Below, piece after piece: positions 16,802-25,542 of a stretch of DNA of 52,609 nt. The position numbers and the translations under genes were made by a program. Position 1 is the first letter of the stretch. Each line of letters opens with the position of its first letter. This DNA is from an uncultured Clostridia bacterium (lineage in GTDB: Bacteria > Bacillota > Clostridia > TANB77 > CAG-508): positions 1-52,609 of the forward strand of contig CALYAA010000011.1 in the NCBI GenBank assembly GCA_944393385.1, written 5' to 3'. The notes under the pieces were generated by a model. It made no database searches. It saw only the letters and a program-made list of their open reading frames with translations, and had not been told where the DNA came from.

Positions 16802-17188
16802 TTATTCTTTTTTCATCTTTGGTTTTGATATTAAAGATGCAATATATCCAAAAAATATTGCAGCAGCAATACCTCCTGCTGCAGAGGTAATACCGCCAGT
16901 AAAAGCACCAATTAATCCAAATTCTCTAACCCCCTTAATTGCACCTTTTGCCAAATTGTATCCAAAACCAGTAAGAGGTACAGTTGCACCAGCACCAGCA
17001 AAATCAACTAAATATTGATATATACCAAGACCTCCAAGTATAGCACCAGTAGTAACAAACAATACTAAAATTCTAGCAGGAGTTAATTTTGTTTTGTCAA
17101 TTAAAATCTGACCTATTACACAAATTGCACCACCTGTAACAAAACATTTTAGCAATTGTAGCCAATCCACATTTTGTAACCAATCCAT
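16802..17188 (-). CDS. spoVAE: Stage V sporulation protein AE
   Basis: 128-residue integral membrane protein of the SpoVA channel that moves Ca-dipicolinate into the forespore and out at germination. Four to five membrane segments; FAGAGATVPLTGFGYNLAKGA is the conserved SpoVAC/SpoVAE loop. It is the last gene of spoVAC-spoVAD-spoVAE and is paralogous to SpoVAC. GAAAGGA precedes the start on the minus strand. Confidence 0.92.
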   Translation of the reverse strand: MDWLQNVDWLQLLKCFVTGGAICVIGQILIDKTKLTPARILVLFVTTGAILGGLGIYQYLVDFAGAGATVPLTGFGYNLAKGAIKGVREFGLIGAFTGGITSAAGGIAAAIFFGYIASLISKPKMKKE

Positions 17189-17318
17189 AAAAATTCATTC
17201 CTTTCTCATATTGTGTATTTTTTACAAATTTAATAAAAAAATTGTTATTAAGAAGACAATATAAAATTAGAGAAATAACATTTTTTATAAAGATATATTT
17301 TATATAACTTTTTTATAA

Positions 17319-18320
17319 TTATAATTCTATACTAATTGCATGGGCGATTCCAGGAATTGATTCACCTTGTTGAGAAGATGTAGAATTTGTTAAAGCACCT
17401 GTAGCAATTAATAATAATCTTTTCAGTTTTTTCTCTTGAAATTGCTTAAAAAAGTATCCAGAAAAAACTGTAGCACAACATCCACAACCACTTCCACCTG
17501 CGTGAGTATCTTGTTTTTCTCTATCAAAAATCATAACACCACAATCATTATAATTTGATTTTATATTATAACCTTTATCAGCAGAAAGATCTATTAAAAT
17601 ATCTTTACCAATATATCCTAAATCGCCTGTGATAATTGCATCATAGTAATTTGGTGAACGACCAGTATCTTGAAAATGGCAAATCAAAGTATCTAAAGCT
17701 GCAGGAGCCATTGCAGCACCCATATTATTTGCATCTTTAATTCCCATATCAACAATTTTTCCACTTGTAATATGTGTAATAAAAGGACCATTTCCTGTTT
17801 TTGATAATATTGCAGTACCTGCTCCTGTAACAGTCCATTGAGATGTTTGAGGTCTTTGATTTCCTAATTCTAAAGGAAATCTAAACTGTTTTTCAGCACT
17901 GCAAAAATGGCTAGAAGCTGCACATATTGCATTTTGGGCACAAGCTTCAACAATTATTGCACATAAACTTAATCCTTCAACAAAAGTAGAACATGCTCCA
18001 AAAATTCCTAAAAATGGAATATTTAATCCTCTTAAACCAAAACTAGAAGAAATACACTGATTTAATAAATCTCCGGCAAAACAATATTCAATATCAGAAG
18101 AGGGGATGTTAGATTTAGAAATACACATATTTACGGTTTCTTTAATTATTTTGCTCTCAGATTTTTCCCAAGTTTTTTCTCCCCAAAATTCATCTTCTAA
18201 ACATTGGTCAAAATATTGTACTAAAGGACCATTTGCTTCTTTAGGCCCAACAATAGAAGCGGTAGAAGTAATTACAGGAGGATTATTAAATTTAATAGTT
18301 TGTTTTCCTAACTTTTCCAT
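17319..18320 (-). CDS. spoVAD: Stage V sporulation protein AD
   Basis: 333 residues, thiolase-like fold (FGACSTFVEGLSLCA, HFCSAEKQFRFPLELGNQRPQTSQWTVTGAG). SpoVAD is the dipicolinate-binding soluble subunit of the SpoVA complex on the spore inner membrane. The 3' GGSGCGCCATVF motif is typical. The spoVAC gene is 90 nt upstream and spoVAE 130 nt downstream, each with its own GAAAGGAATG ribosome-binding region. Confidence 0.95.
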   Translation of the reverse strand: MEKLGKQTIKFNNPPVITSTASIVGPKEANGPLVQYFDQCLEDEFWGEKTWEKSESKIIKETVNMCISKSNIPSSDIEYCFAGDLLNQCISSSFGLRGLNIPFLGIFGACSTFVEGLSLCAIIVEACAQNAICAASSHFCSAEKQFRFPLELGNQRPQTSQWTVTGAGTAILSKTGNGPFITHITSGKIVDMGIKDANNMGAAMAPAALDTLICHFQDTGRSPNYYDAIITGDLGYIGKDILIDLSADKGYNIKSNYNDCGVMIFDREKQDTHAGGSGCGCCATVFSGYFFKQFQEKKLKRLLLIATGALTNSTSSQQGESIPGIAHAISIEL

Positions 18321-18410
18321 AAAAAATTACATTCCTTTCATTTAAATTAAAGTTATTAATACTAAGTTTTTTTAAATTCTTTATAATTAATTAAAGACAT
18401 TTTTTCATTT

Positions 18411-18875
18411 TTAAACTAAAGTAATTGACTGAGTATTAAATATTAAATAAATAATACCAACAATAATAGAAGTAGAAATTCCAAAAACTAGAACAGGACC
18501 TGCTACAGTAAACATTTTTCCACCAACACCCATAACATATCCTTCAGACTTATATTCCATTGCAGGAGAAACAATAGAGTTTGCAAATCCAGTAATTGGA
18601 ACAAGAGAACCTGCTCCTGCAAATTTTCCAATTTTGTTAAAAATATTAAGACCAGTTAAAAAGGCACTAATTCCTATTAAAATGATAGAAACTATTGTTC
18701 CTGAAACATCTTGAGAAAGACCTCTACTTTTACAGATATTTAAAATAATTTGTCCAATAGTACAAATTAATCCACCAACCCAAAAAGCATTAAAACAATT
18801 TTTTAAAATAGGTGAATTTGGGGATTTTTTATCAACATAATTTTGATATTCTTTTTTTGAATCTAATGGTTTCAT
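18411..18875 (-). CDS. spoVAC: Stage V sporulation protein AC
   Basis: 154 residues; first gene of the operon. SpoVAC is the mechanosensitive membrane subunit of the DPA channel. Conserved N-terminus with NCFNAFWVGGLICTIGQ, then the FAGAGSLVPITGFANSI loop and a C-terminal membrane segment. GAAAGGA lies 11 nt before the ATG on the minus strand. Confidence 0.95.
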   Translation of the reverse strand: MKPLDSKKEYQNYVDKKSPNSPILKNCFNAFWVGGLICTIGQIILNICKSRGLSQDVSGTIVSIILIGISAFLTGLNIFNKIGKFAGAGSLVPITGFANSIVSPAMEYKSEGYVMGVGGKMFTVAGPVLVFGISTSIIVGIIYLIFNTQSITLV

Positions 18876-18948
18876 AAAAAATTCATTCCTTTCATAGGTA
18901 AATATAATAAAAATTTAAAATAAACCTCGAATTTTATTTATTTTTTAC

Positions 18949-18977
18949 TATTATTTCCAATAAAAAAATTTTTATGC
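18949..18977 (-). promoter_or_regulatory. Possible sigma-G promoter of spoVA operon
   Basis: On the minus strand GCATA (18973-18977) and AATAATA (18949-18955) are 17 bp apart, resembling sigma-G -35 (GHATR) and -10 (CATnnTA) sequences with one mismatch in the -10. spoVA is a sigma-G operon in Bacillus. Weak evidence in such AT-rich DNA. Confidence 0.3.
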
Positions 18978-19101
18978 ATTAAATAAAATTAATTAAACTA
19001 TTGATAAAACAAGTTCTTTTTAAAATGTTACGATTGTGTTACAAAAATATTACAAACAAAACAACTATATTACATTTTATCGAAAAATATTGACTTTTGT
19101 T

Positions 19102-19154
19102 GTATAAGAGGTAGAATAAAAGTAAATGTAAAAAAATAATAAGGAGAATAAAAT
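19102..19154 (+). repeat. Left copy of 53-bp IS target duplication
   Basis: Identical over 53 bp to 21108-21160. The bases just outside differ (T/G on the left, C/G on the right). It carries a copy of the pilM RBS AAGGAG that leads nowhere. Confidence 0.93.
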
Positions 19155-19181
19155 CTCAAGTTTGACACTTTTGAAAGAGTA

Positions 19182-19222
19182 AAAAGTCTGTAACACAGTA
19201 TATATCTGTGATACAGGCTTTT
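19182..19222 (-). terminator. Terminator at the 3' end of the transposase unit
   Basis: 17-bp imperfect stem (19182-19198 with 19206-19222), with TTTTT on the minus-strand exit side. Confidence 0.7.
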
Positions 19223-19249
19223 ACGATGCTGATGAAAAATGCGTGATTT

Positions 19250-20965
19250 TTACTTCTTTTTAGTAGAATAAAAAATTTTTTTCATATCTTTTAAAGTTGT
19301 TATTTCATAATCTGTTCTAAACTTAAATATTTTGTGTAATTCATCAGTTAAAGAAGTTCGTGTATATGCAGGAATATATCCGATTCCTTCTAATTCTCTC
19401 AAATTCATATTTCTTAATGTTTGAATAATTTCACAGCTTGTATATTTATCTTGCAATTTATGTTCTAAAATTCTATAAATTAGAAGTGCTAAAAAACAAG
19501 TCGTAAAATGTGCTTTGATTCTATCATCTCTTTTTAAATATACTGGTCTAGCTTTAAAGTCTGATTTTAGAATTCTAAAAGATTCTTCAATTTCCCATCT
19601 TCTTTTATTTACTTTAATAATTTCACTGATATCATCTTCTAAAGTAGTACAAACTGCATAAAATCCATCAAATATTGCTTCTTTGTCAATTGCTGATTGA
19701 TTTAGAGAAAAAACTTTCTTATCAGCGATTTCGCCATCATTAGTAATGGAAGAAGATTTGATAAAACGCTTTGGGTCATTTTGCCTATTTTTTGAAATGG
19801 AAGTAGGATTATCAATTAGTTTTTGAGCTCTTTCAATTTGATTGGTTCTAATCTTTTTTTGATAAGCTGCATATTTAGGTGAGTATGAAACAATCAATCT
19901 TTGTGATAAATTATTTTCATTAATCCATCTTTCTTTGTAGAATATTTCGTCATTAAAACTAGAATTATCGATGTCATTTAAATTAATTAATTTTTTTGAA
20001 TTTATTTTATGCCAGCCTTCTTTTGATAAAGCCCACTCTTTTAAATGTCCTTTAATTTTTTTTAAAGATTGAGTAACTATGAAAGAACGATTTTGAATAT
20101 TATTGAAAATTCTATTTTCACGAGAGGCAAGTCCAGCATCTGTACAAACTACAAATTTAGATAATTCAAAATCTTTAATAATTTGTTTTTCTAAAGGTTT
20201 TAGAGTTACCTGTTCATTTGTGTTACCACTATCAATCACAAAAGCAAGAGGAAAGCCATCGCCATCCATGAAAAGTCCCATTTGAACAATTGGTAGAGGA
20301 CGGTTCTCTTTATTTTTTCCATATTGTTTAAGACCTTCAGCTTCTTCAATTTCGAAAAAGTAATTTGTACAGTCATAATACAAAATTTTAGTATTTCTGT
20401 TTACAACCTTCAAACTATTTTTGTAGACCGTAGCTTCAATGTTTTCAGTTTCTTTAGAGATTATTTCTAAAGCTCTGTAAATATTTTGAAGTTCATAATT
20501 AGGCTGTTCAAGAAAAGATTTAGCAGTTTCAAAAGCAGATAATTTGGAAGAAGGTTCTATTATTCTAGCATATATCAAATTAGATAACACAGAATTTAAA
20601 TCATATTTAATTCTATATTTATCAGAAATATCTTTACATATTTTTTCTAATCCTAAACTGTAGTAAATGTCCTGTAAAAAAAGATAACCACAATTAAATA
20701 TCAATTGCCTATCTTGATCAATTATATTTGATTGAACAAATTCAGCAGTAATTTTCAAATTTTTTTCTTCTAATTGTTTATTTACAATTTCTAATTGCTT
20801 TTTAGCCCATTCTAAAGGAGAAAGTCCATCAGAGATTTTTAAAATTTCTTGTTCGTTACCAAGTTTTTTAAAAACTTTAGTTGAACGTTTTCCTTGTTTT
20901 GTTTTTATATCTGTAATGATGTAGTAATTAATTGAATTTTTAGATTTATTAACTTTTAATCTCAT
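19250..20965 (-). CDS. IS1634-family transposase
   Basis: 571 residues. DDE chemistry: first Asp in ILYYDCTNYFFEIE, second in FVVCTDAGLASREN, and the Glu in RRWEIEESFRILKSDF (the IS4-type Y/R-E-K signature). C-terminal FTTCFLALLIYRILE is typical of this family. Start chosen at 20965 (MRLKVNKSKN), 9 nt after AAAGGC; longer in-frame starts overlap the RBS. The frame is intact, so the element may be active. Confidence 0.92.
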   Translation of the reverse strand: MRLKVNKSKNSINYYIITDIKTKQGKRSTKVFKKLGNEQEILKISDGLSPLEWAKKQLEIVNKQLEEKNLKITAEFVQSNIIDQDRQLIFNCGYLFLQDIYYSLGLEKICKDISDKYRIKYDLNSVLSNLIYARIIEPSSKLSAFETAKSFLEQPNYELQNIYRALEIISKETENIEATVYKNSLKVVNRNTKILYYDCTNYFFEIEEAEGLKQYGKNKENRPLPIVQMGLFMDGDGFPLAFVIDSGNTNEQVTLKPLEKQIIKDFELSKFVVCTDAGLASRENRIFNNIQNRSFIVTQSLKKIKGHLKEWALSKEGWHKINSKKLINLNDIDNSSFNDEIFYKERWINENNLSQRLIVSYSPKYAAYQKKIRTNQIERAQKLIDNPTSISKNRQNDPKRFIKSSSITNDGEIADKKVFSLNQSAIDKEAIFDGFYAVCTTLEDDISEIIKVNKRRWEIEESFRILKSDFKARPVYLKRDDRIKAHFTTCFLALLIYRILEHKLQDKYTSCEIIQTLRNMNLRELEGIGYIPAYTRTSLTDELHKIFKFRTDYEITTLKDMKKIFYSTKKK

Positions 20966-21107
20966 GTACACCAAGCCTTTCATTAGTTTTTATGATTATA
21001 CCACATCACGACAAATCACGCAAGAGAAAAAAGAAAAATTTGACAAAAAAATTAAGCATTTTAAATGCTTACATCAATTTTAAACTTTCAAAAGTGTCAA
21101 ACTCCCG

Positions 21108-21160
21108 GTATAAGAGGTAGAATAAAAGTAAATGTAAAAAAATAATAAGGAGAATAAAAT
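21108..21160 (+). repeat. Right copy of 53-bp IS target duplication
   Basis: Exact copy of 19102-19154. Its last two bases are the A and T of the pilM ATG; the G at 21161 lies outside. The RBS AAGGAG of pilM is inside it. Confidence 0.93.
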
Positions 21161-22811
21161 GGCAGAAAGTTTGGGATTATATGTTTGTAAAAATTTAATT
21201 AAATATGCAAAAGTCTCCAAAGAAAAAGATAATGTAAGGGTAGAGTCTTTTGGAGTAAAATTTTATTCTGATGTTTCTCAAGCAATAGAACAAATAATAC
21301 AAGAAACAAATAGTGCAAATATTCCAATAAGTGTTAATTTAACAGATGAATCATACCAATACTTTAGCATGTTTGCTCAATTAAGTAAAAAAGATTTAGA
21401 AAGAGCTGTAAAATTAGAGTTTGAGGCATATTGTACAGAAAAAGGATATAGTGCAAATTCATTTGAAATTAGATATGCTTTTGTTGATGATTTAAATGAA
21501 TTAGAAAAAATCAAAGTTATAAATGTAAGTGAAAATAAAGTAGATTTAAATAAGATAAAAGAAACATTTACTGGTCAAAAATTGGATGCAATCTCACCAG
21601 TTCCAATGATTTTGCCAAATTTAATTAAAATTGATGACAATGAAAATGTTTTAATTGTTAATTTGGAAGATAAAACAACAATAACAACTTTATATGGAAA
21701 AACAATTGGAGATATACAAGTTTTTGATTTTGGAAGTGATGAGATTTTTGAGCAAATTAGTCAAAAAGAAAATTCAGTTACAAAAGTTTATGATATTTTA
21801 AGAAATACAACAATATACACAAGTGATTCACAGGTACTTACAGAAGATGAAGAAAATGATAGTGAAAAATATATAGATGATATCATTCCAACAATATATA
21901 ATATTGTTGCTGCTGTTCAAAATATTATTAATGAAAGTTTAGATAAAATAAGTAAAATATATATTACAGGAACACTTTCTAATATAAATAATATTGATTT
22001 GTATTTTCAAGATTATTTAGTAGATATAAAATGTGAGATTTTAAAACCATTTTTTATCCAAACATCTTATAAAGATACTAATATCAAAGACTATGTGGAA
22101 GTGAATTCTGCAATATCATTGGCATTACAACAAATAGAACCATCAATAAAAGGAATAAACTTTAAATCTGCACAACTAAAAGATAAGCTTAATGTAAATA
22201 TTGAATTATTTCCTGGCAAAAAAGGAAGTGGAAGTTCTGGTGGAGGAAAAGTTAGAAAAACAACAAGTTCTAAATTAAGTTTAGATAGTTTTAAAACAGA
22301 AATGACAAAAACAGAATTTTCTACACTTAGAATATGTATAGCATTATTAATTTTTATTATTGTTTATGTTGTATTTTCAAAAATATTACTAGCACAAATA
22401 GAAGATAAACAAGTAGAAGTAAAATCATTGACTTCATCTATTCAAAATGAAATCATGAGAGTAATGACAGATACAAGTAAAATAAACAGTAAGTCAACAG
22501 AATATTCAACATTAATTGAACAATTAAACACAATAAATAATAAAATCAGTGAAGTAAATGAAAATAGAGATTTAATACCAAACTTATTAAATCAAATTAT
22601 GACTGTTATAGATGAAACAGTTCAAATTACTTCAATTTCAAATCCTACAGGAAAACATATTGTAATAGAAGCACAATCTCCAAAATATCCTGGTTTAGGT
22701 TATTTTAAAAGAAAGTTACAAATTAATGGGATTTTAAACAATGTTATTTCTGGTAGTGGTATGAAACAAGGTGATTTTGTAACAGTATCGATAGAAGGTG
22801 ATTTACCATGA
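21159..22811 (+). CDS. pilM: PilM-PilN fusion, type IV pilus alignment protein
   Basis: 550 residues. Residues 1 to about 340 are an actin-like PilM domain (MAESLGLYVCKNLIKYAKVS, conserved LSKKDLERAVKLEFE). After a Gly/Ser linker (about 355-365) one membrane segment (TLRICIALLIFIIVYVVFS, about 388-408) is followed by a PilN-like periplasm-type domain (coiled coil, then VIDETVQITSISNPTG). In most bacteria PilM and PilN are separate and bind each other through the PilN N-terminal tail, so this is a natural fusion. AAGGAG lies 7 nt before the ATG. The stop overlaps the pilO start (ATGA), so the genes are coupled. Confidence 0.85.
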   Translation: MAESLGLYVCKNLIKYAKVSKEKDNVRVESFGVKFYSDVSQAIEQIIQETNSANIPISVNLTDESYQYFSMFAQLSKKDLERAVKLEFEAYCTEKGYSANSFEIRYAFVDDLNELEKIKVINVSENKVDLNKIKETFTGQKLDAISPVPMILPNLIKIDDNENVLIVNLEDKTTITTLYGKTIGDIQVFDFGSDEIFEQISQKENSVTKVYDILRNTTIYTSDSQVLTEDEENDSEKYIDDIIPTIYNIVAAVQNIINESLDKISKIYITGTLSNINNIDLYFQDYLVDIKCEILKPFFIQTSYKDTNIKDYVEVNSAISLALQQIEPSIKGINFKSAQLKDKLNVNIELFPGKKGSGSSGGGKVRKTTSSKLSLDSFKTEMTKTEFSTLRICIALLIFIIVYVVFSKILLAQIEDKQVEVKSLTSSIQNEIMRVMTDTSKINSKSTEYSTLIEQLNTINNKISEVNENRDLIPNLLNQIMTVIDETVQITSISNPTGKHIVIEAQSPKYPGLGYFKRKLQINGILNNVISGSGMKQGDFVTVSIEGDLP

Positions 22812-23587
22812 GAAAATTAGTATTATATTTAGTAACAGTATTATTATTAGCATTAGCGGCTATGATTGTTTTAAGAGGCGTTGTACTTGGCCCAATAATA
22901 ATTAATAGTTTTAAAGAAATTTCTGATGCTAATAGTGAGCTAGATGGATTAATAGATGAAGCAGTTGAACAAAAAGAAGTCAAATATACAGAAGCATTAT
23001 CTCAACAACAAACAGCCTATAAAACACTTATGTCTGAAAAAGCAAGTTATCAACAATTATTAGATTTAGGCGTTGATGAAAATGGAATTCCTTTAAGTAA
23101 AATTCAAGAATATGAAATTGAAAAAATTTGGATTACACTTGGAAATTATGCTGAAAAACAAGGTGTTGATTTAAGAATGGACATTACAGTAAATAATAGT
23201 GTTGCTAAAACATATGATTTAAATTTTACTGTAGTAGGAGAATACATACAAATCGCAGATTTTTTGTATGATATACAAAGAGATAACACTTTAGTTTTTA
23301 AAATTGAAAATTTTAAATTAGTCTCAAGTGAACAAGTGGAAGAAACAACAACAGAAACAACTGAAGAAGGAGAAGAAGTTGAAAATAGTGAAGTAACAGA
23401 TTATAATTTAACAGCAACATTTGTATGTAAGGACATTAGATTAAATATAGTTGACCCAGTTCCAGAAGACACATCTGGGGAAACAACAGAAGGTACTACA
23501 GGAACAGAAAGTACAAATACTCAATCAACACAAAGTACAACTACTACAGAGTCAGGAACAACAACACAAAGTACTACAACACAGTAA
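22808..23587 (+). CDS. pilO: PilO-like pilus assembly protein
   Basis: 259 residues: N-terminal membrane segment (LVTVLLLALAAMIVLRGVVLG), coiled coil (about 35-80), PilO ferredoxin-like domain (about 95-180; WITLGNYAEKQGVDLRMDI and FTVVGEYIQIADFLYDIQ) and a Thr/Gln/Ser-rich tail (about 215-259). It overlaps the PilM-N stop by 4 nt. PilN-PilO dimers link the cytoplasmic PilM ring to the pilus platform. Confidence 0.85.
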   Translation: MRKLVLYLVTVLLLALAAMIVLRGVVLGPIIINSFKEISDANSELDGLIDEAVEQKEVKYTEALSQQQTAYKTLMSEKASYQQLLDLGVDENGIPLSKIQEYEIEKIWITLGNYAEKQGVDLRMDITVNNSVAKTYDLNFTVVGEYIQIADFLYDIQRDNTLVFKIENFKLVSSEQVEETTTETTEEGEEVENSEVTDYNLTATFVCKDIRLNIVDPVPEDTSGETTEGTTGTESTNTQSTQSTTTTESGTTTQSTTTQ

Positions 23588-23616
23588 AGTTGTAAACGCA
23601 ATAGAAAGGAGTTAAA

Positions 23617-24048
23617 ATGTCAAAAGTAATATTTAGAGAAATAATTATCTCTTTATTGGTATGTTTAGCTGTATTGTTATGTTTAAGTGCATTATTTTAT
23701 AGATTTATTCCTAATAATAAAGTTTTACCAGAGAAAGTAACATATCAAGCAACTGAAGATATAAAAAATGAAATAAATACAAATGTTCAAGATAATACTG
23801 ATGCAATTATTAAAACATATGAAATTACAGCTAGTGATCTAGAAGGATTTGAAAGAACAGATCAATATAAACCTGGTAAAGCAAATCCATTTGCACCGAT
23901 TGATACAGAAGAAATTCCAGAAGGAGAAACGAATTCTCCATCAGGAGATTTGTCAGGTGAATCTATAAACAATAATACAGGAACAAGTGGAAATACTCAG
24001 AATAATCAATCAGGAGGATCATTATTTGAAAATGGAAGTAGTAAATAA
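23617..24048 (+). CDS. PilP-like bitopic pilus protein
   Basis: 143 residues. One N-terminal membrane segment (IIISLLVCLAVLLCLSALFY), then a short acidic domain with YKPGKANPFAP, reminiscent of the NPF segment after which PilP binds PilN/O. The C-terminal 40 residues are Gly/Ser/Asn-rich and disordered. There is no lipobox. Its place directly after pilO is that of pilP, but this organism has no outer-membrane secretin, so its role must differ from Gram-negative PilP. Assignment is by context. GAAAGGAG precedes the ATG. Confidence 0.5.
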   Translation: MSKVIFREIIISLLVCLAVLLCLSALFYRFIPNNKVLPEKVTYQATEDIKNEINTNVQDNTDAIIKTYEITASDLEGFERTDQYKPGKANPFAPIDTEEIPEGETNSPSGDLSGESINNNTGTSGNTQNNQSGGSLFENGSSK

Positions 24049-24121
24049 ATACTTTCAAAATATTTTATGTTATTAAAATACAAGTATATACAAAGGAAAA
24101 GTAGAAGGGAGGGATGCTTTT

Positions 24122-24772
24122 GTGAAGCAAAAAAAAGGTATTCCATTAATTAAACTAGTAATTATTATAGTTGCTATTATAGTTGCTATAGAACTTATTT
24201 TTCTTGTGATATTTAAATTTAATCAAACAAAAAAACAAGACGAAGAAGGTATTGATATAACTTTAACATCTGAAAAAGAAAATGAAGTTATAAGTAAAAT
24301 AGAAAATGCATTTAATAAATTAAGAGAAGAGGTAATTGTAAATGTAGCAACAATTGATGGATATCAACCAAGCAATTCTTATATAGATACAGATAATTCA
24401 GAAAAAGGAAATGCTTTTGATTTAAAAAATATTATAATTTCTGAGCTTGGGGAAAATGTAATAGATGAATCAAAAGATAAAATTTCAAATATAAATTTAG
24501 ATACATTCAAAAAAAATGAAGGTGAATTTATAGAACTTAATGATGGATATCATGTATATTTAAGTAATGGAGAAACCCAAGATGAAAAATATATAACAAT
24601 TGTTTATGTAGATTCGTCATTTAATCATGGAATGGCTTATTATGATACAGAAAACAATTTGGTAGTAGATACAACATATGGGACTTATCCAATTTTAGTA
24701 GCTCAAATAAGATTAACTTCAAATGATGCAAGTTATTATTTAGAGCCAATTAAAAGTGTAAACGAAAATTAA
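24122..24772 (+). CDS. Pilin-like protein (minor pilin candidate)
   Basis: 216 residues, GTG start at 24122 with GGGAGGG about 10 nt ahead. Very short basic leader ending in KKG, then IPLIKLVIIIVAIIVAIELIF, a pilin-like hydrophobic helix with Lys where classical pilins have Glu5. The C-terminus (VAQIRLTSNDASYYLEPIK) matches the end of the next gene's product (VGQIVFQTNSVSYIDPIS), so the two are paralogous. Probably a non-classical minor pilin or a membrane-retained pilin-like protein. Confidence 0.55.
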   Translation: MKQKKGIPLIKLVIIIVAIIVAIELIFLVIFKFNQTKKQDEEGIDITLTSEKENEVISKIENAFNKLREEVIVNVATIDGYQPSNSYIDTDNSEKGNAFDLKNIIISELGENVIDESKDKISNINLDTFKKNEGEFIELNDGYHVYLSNGETQDEKYITIVYVDSSFNHGMAYYDTENNLVVDTTYGTYPILVAQIRLTSNDASYYLEPIKSVNEN

Positions 24773-24821
24773 ATATTTTAAATTTAATTTTAATAAAAAA
24801 AGAAAGGAATTGAGAAAAATT

Positions 24822-25382
24822 ATGAAAAGAAACCAAAGAGGAGTAACACTTATTTCATTAGTAGTTACAATAGTTGTAATGTTAATAATCGCAGGAGCTG
24901 CAATCTCTACATTAGGAGGAGAAAACGGAATTATAACACAATCACAAAATTCAAGAGTAATGGCAACACAAGCAGATGTTGTTGAAAAGATGCAATTAGC
25001 TGCTCAAGCAGTAAGTCAAAAAGTTATGATGAAAACAACATCAGATTTTAGTTACAAACCAAAGGATCATATAGCTGATTATATAGCTGATATTCAAGCA
25101 GATTTAAGTGATATTAATGTAATACCTGCATCTGTCACAAATCCTGGAACTCAAATACAAGATGGATATAATGTATTTATAAAAGATGATTCAATATATA
25201 TGGTATATAAAGATAATACATTTGCTTTAGCTGTACCTACATCTGCAACAGGATATCCTGTTTCAACAACTACTGCAACAACAACATTCCCAATTGATAA
25301 ACAATATGCAATGTTAGTAGGACAAATTGTATTCCAAACAAACTCTGTATCTTATATAGATCCAATTTCAACAGCAAAATAA
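24822..25382 (+). CDS. Type IV pilin (likely major pilin)
   Basis: 186 residues: leader MKRNQRG, then VTLISLVVTIVVMLIIAGA, a class III-type prepilin signal cleaved after Gly. The residue at mature position 5 is Ser, not Glu. The globular part is Thr/Ser/Gln-rich with no Cys pair. A 160-nt gap with a short TATGCCTGA hairpin after the stop (25398-25421) may give partial termination, as expected for an abundant pilin. GAAAGGA lies 14-15 nt before the ATG. Confidence 0.82.
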   Translation: MKRNQRGVTLISLVVTIVVMLIIAGAAISTLGGENGIITQSQNSRVMATQADVVEKMQLAAQAVSQKVMMKTTSDFSYKPKDHIADYIADIQADLSDINVIPASVTNPGTQIQDGYNVFIKDDSIYMVYKDNTFALAVPTSATGYPVSTTTATTTFPIDKQYAMLVGQIVFQTNSVSYIDPISTAK

Positions 25383-25397
25383 GATTATTAACATCAG

Positions 25398-25424
25398 GCA
25401 TATACAAAGTATATGCCTGAATTA
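25398..25424 (+). terminator. Hairpin after the pilin gene
   Basis: CAGGCATATAC and GTATATGCCTG (about 25396-25421) form an 11-bp stem but no long T-run follows, so read-through or a processing role is likely. Confidence 0.5.
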
Positions 25425-25504
25425 CTCTATATAATAAAAATGATGTAAATCTAGTAATTAATAAAAATAAATAAAAGTAATAAATTGATAATAATACTAA
25501 AAAT

Positions 25505-25542
25505 AGGGGGTATGTTAGCTTATATAGTTAACAAAATAAAAA
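25505..25542 (+). promoter_or_regulatory. pilD translation leader: SD-hairpin-AUG
   Basis: AGGGGG (25505-25510) is 32 nt from the ATG. An 8-bp stem (25513-25520 with 25526-25533, one G-U, 5-nt loop) lies between. Folded, SD and ATG are about 11 nt apart. A 12-codon ORF (ATG at 25512) starts right after the SD and ends just past the pilD ATG in another frame. Confidence 0.45.

Larger units (their letters stand above)
19155..21107. mobile_element. IS1634-like insertion sequence (1953 bp)
   Basis: Bounded by imperfect 23-bp terminal inverted repeats: left CTCAAGTTTGACACTTTTG..., right (complement) CGGGAGTTTGACACTTTTG...; 20 of 23 positions agree. It encodes one DDE transposase on the minus strand and is flanked by an exact 53-bp direct repeat. 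IS1634 of Mycoplasma mycoides is known for unusually long and variable target duplications, which fits. The insertion is recent, because duplication and transposase are intact. Confidence 0.92.

Noticed and set aside
23617..24048. Lipoprotein PilP
   Set aside because: There is no lipobox cysteine; only the NPF-type motif and gene order support PilP, so it is called PilP-like.
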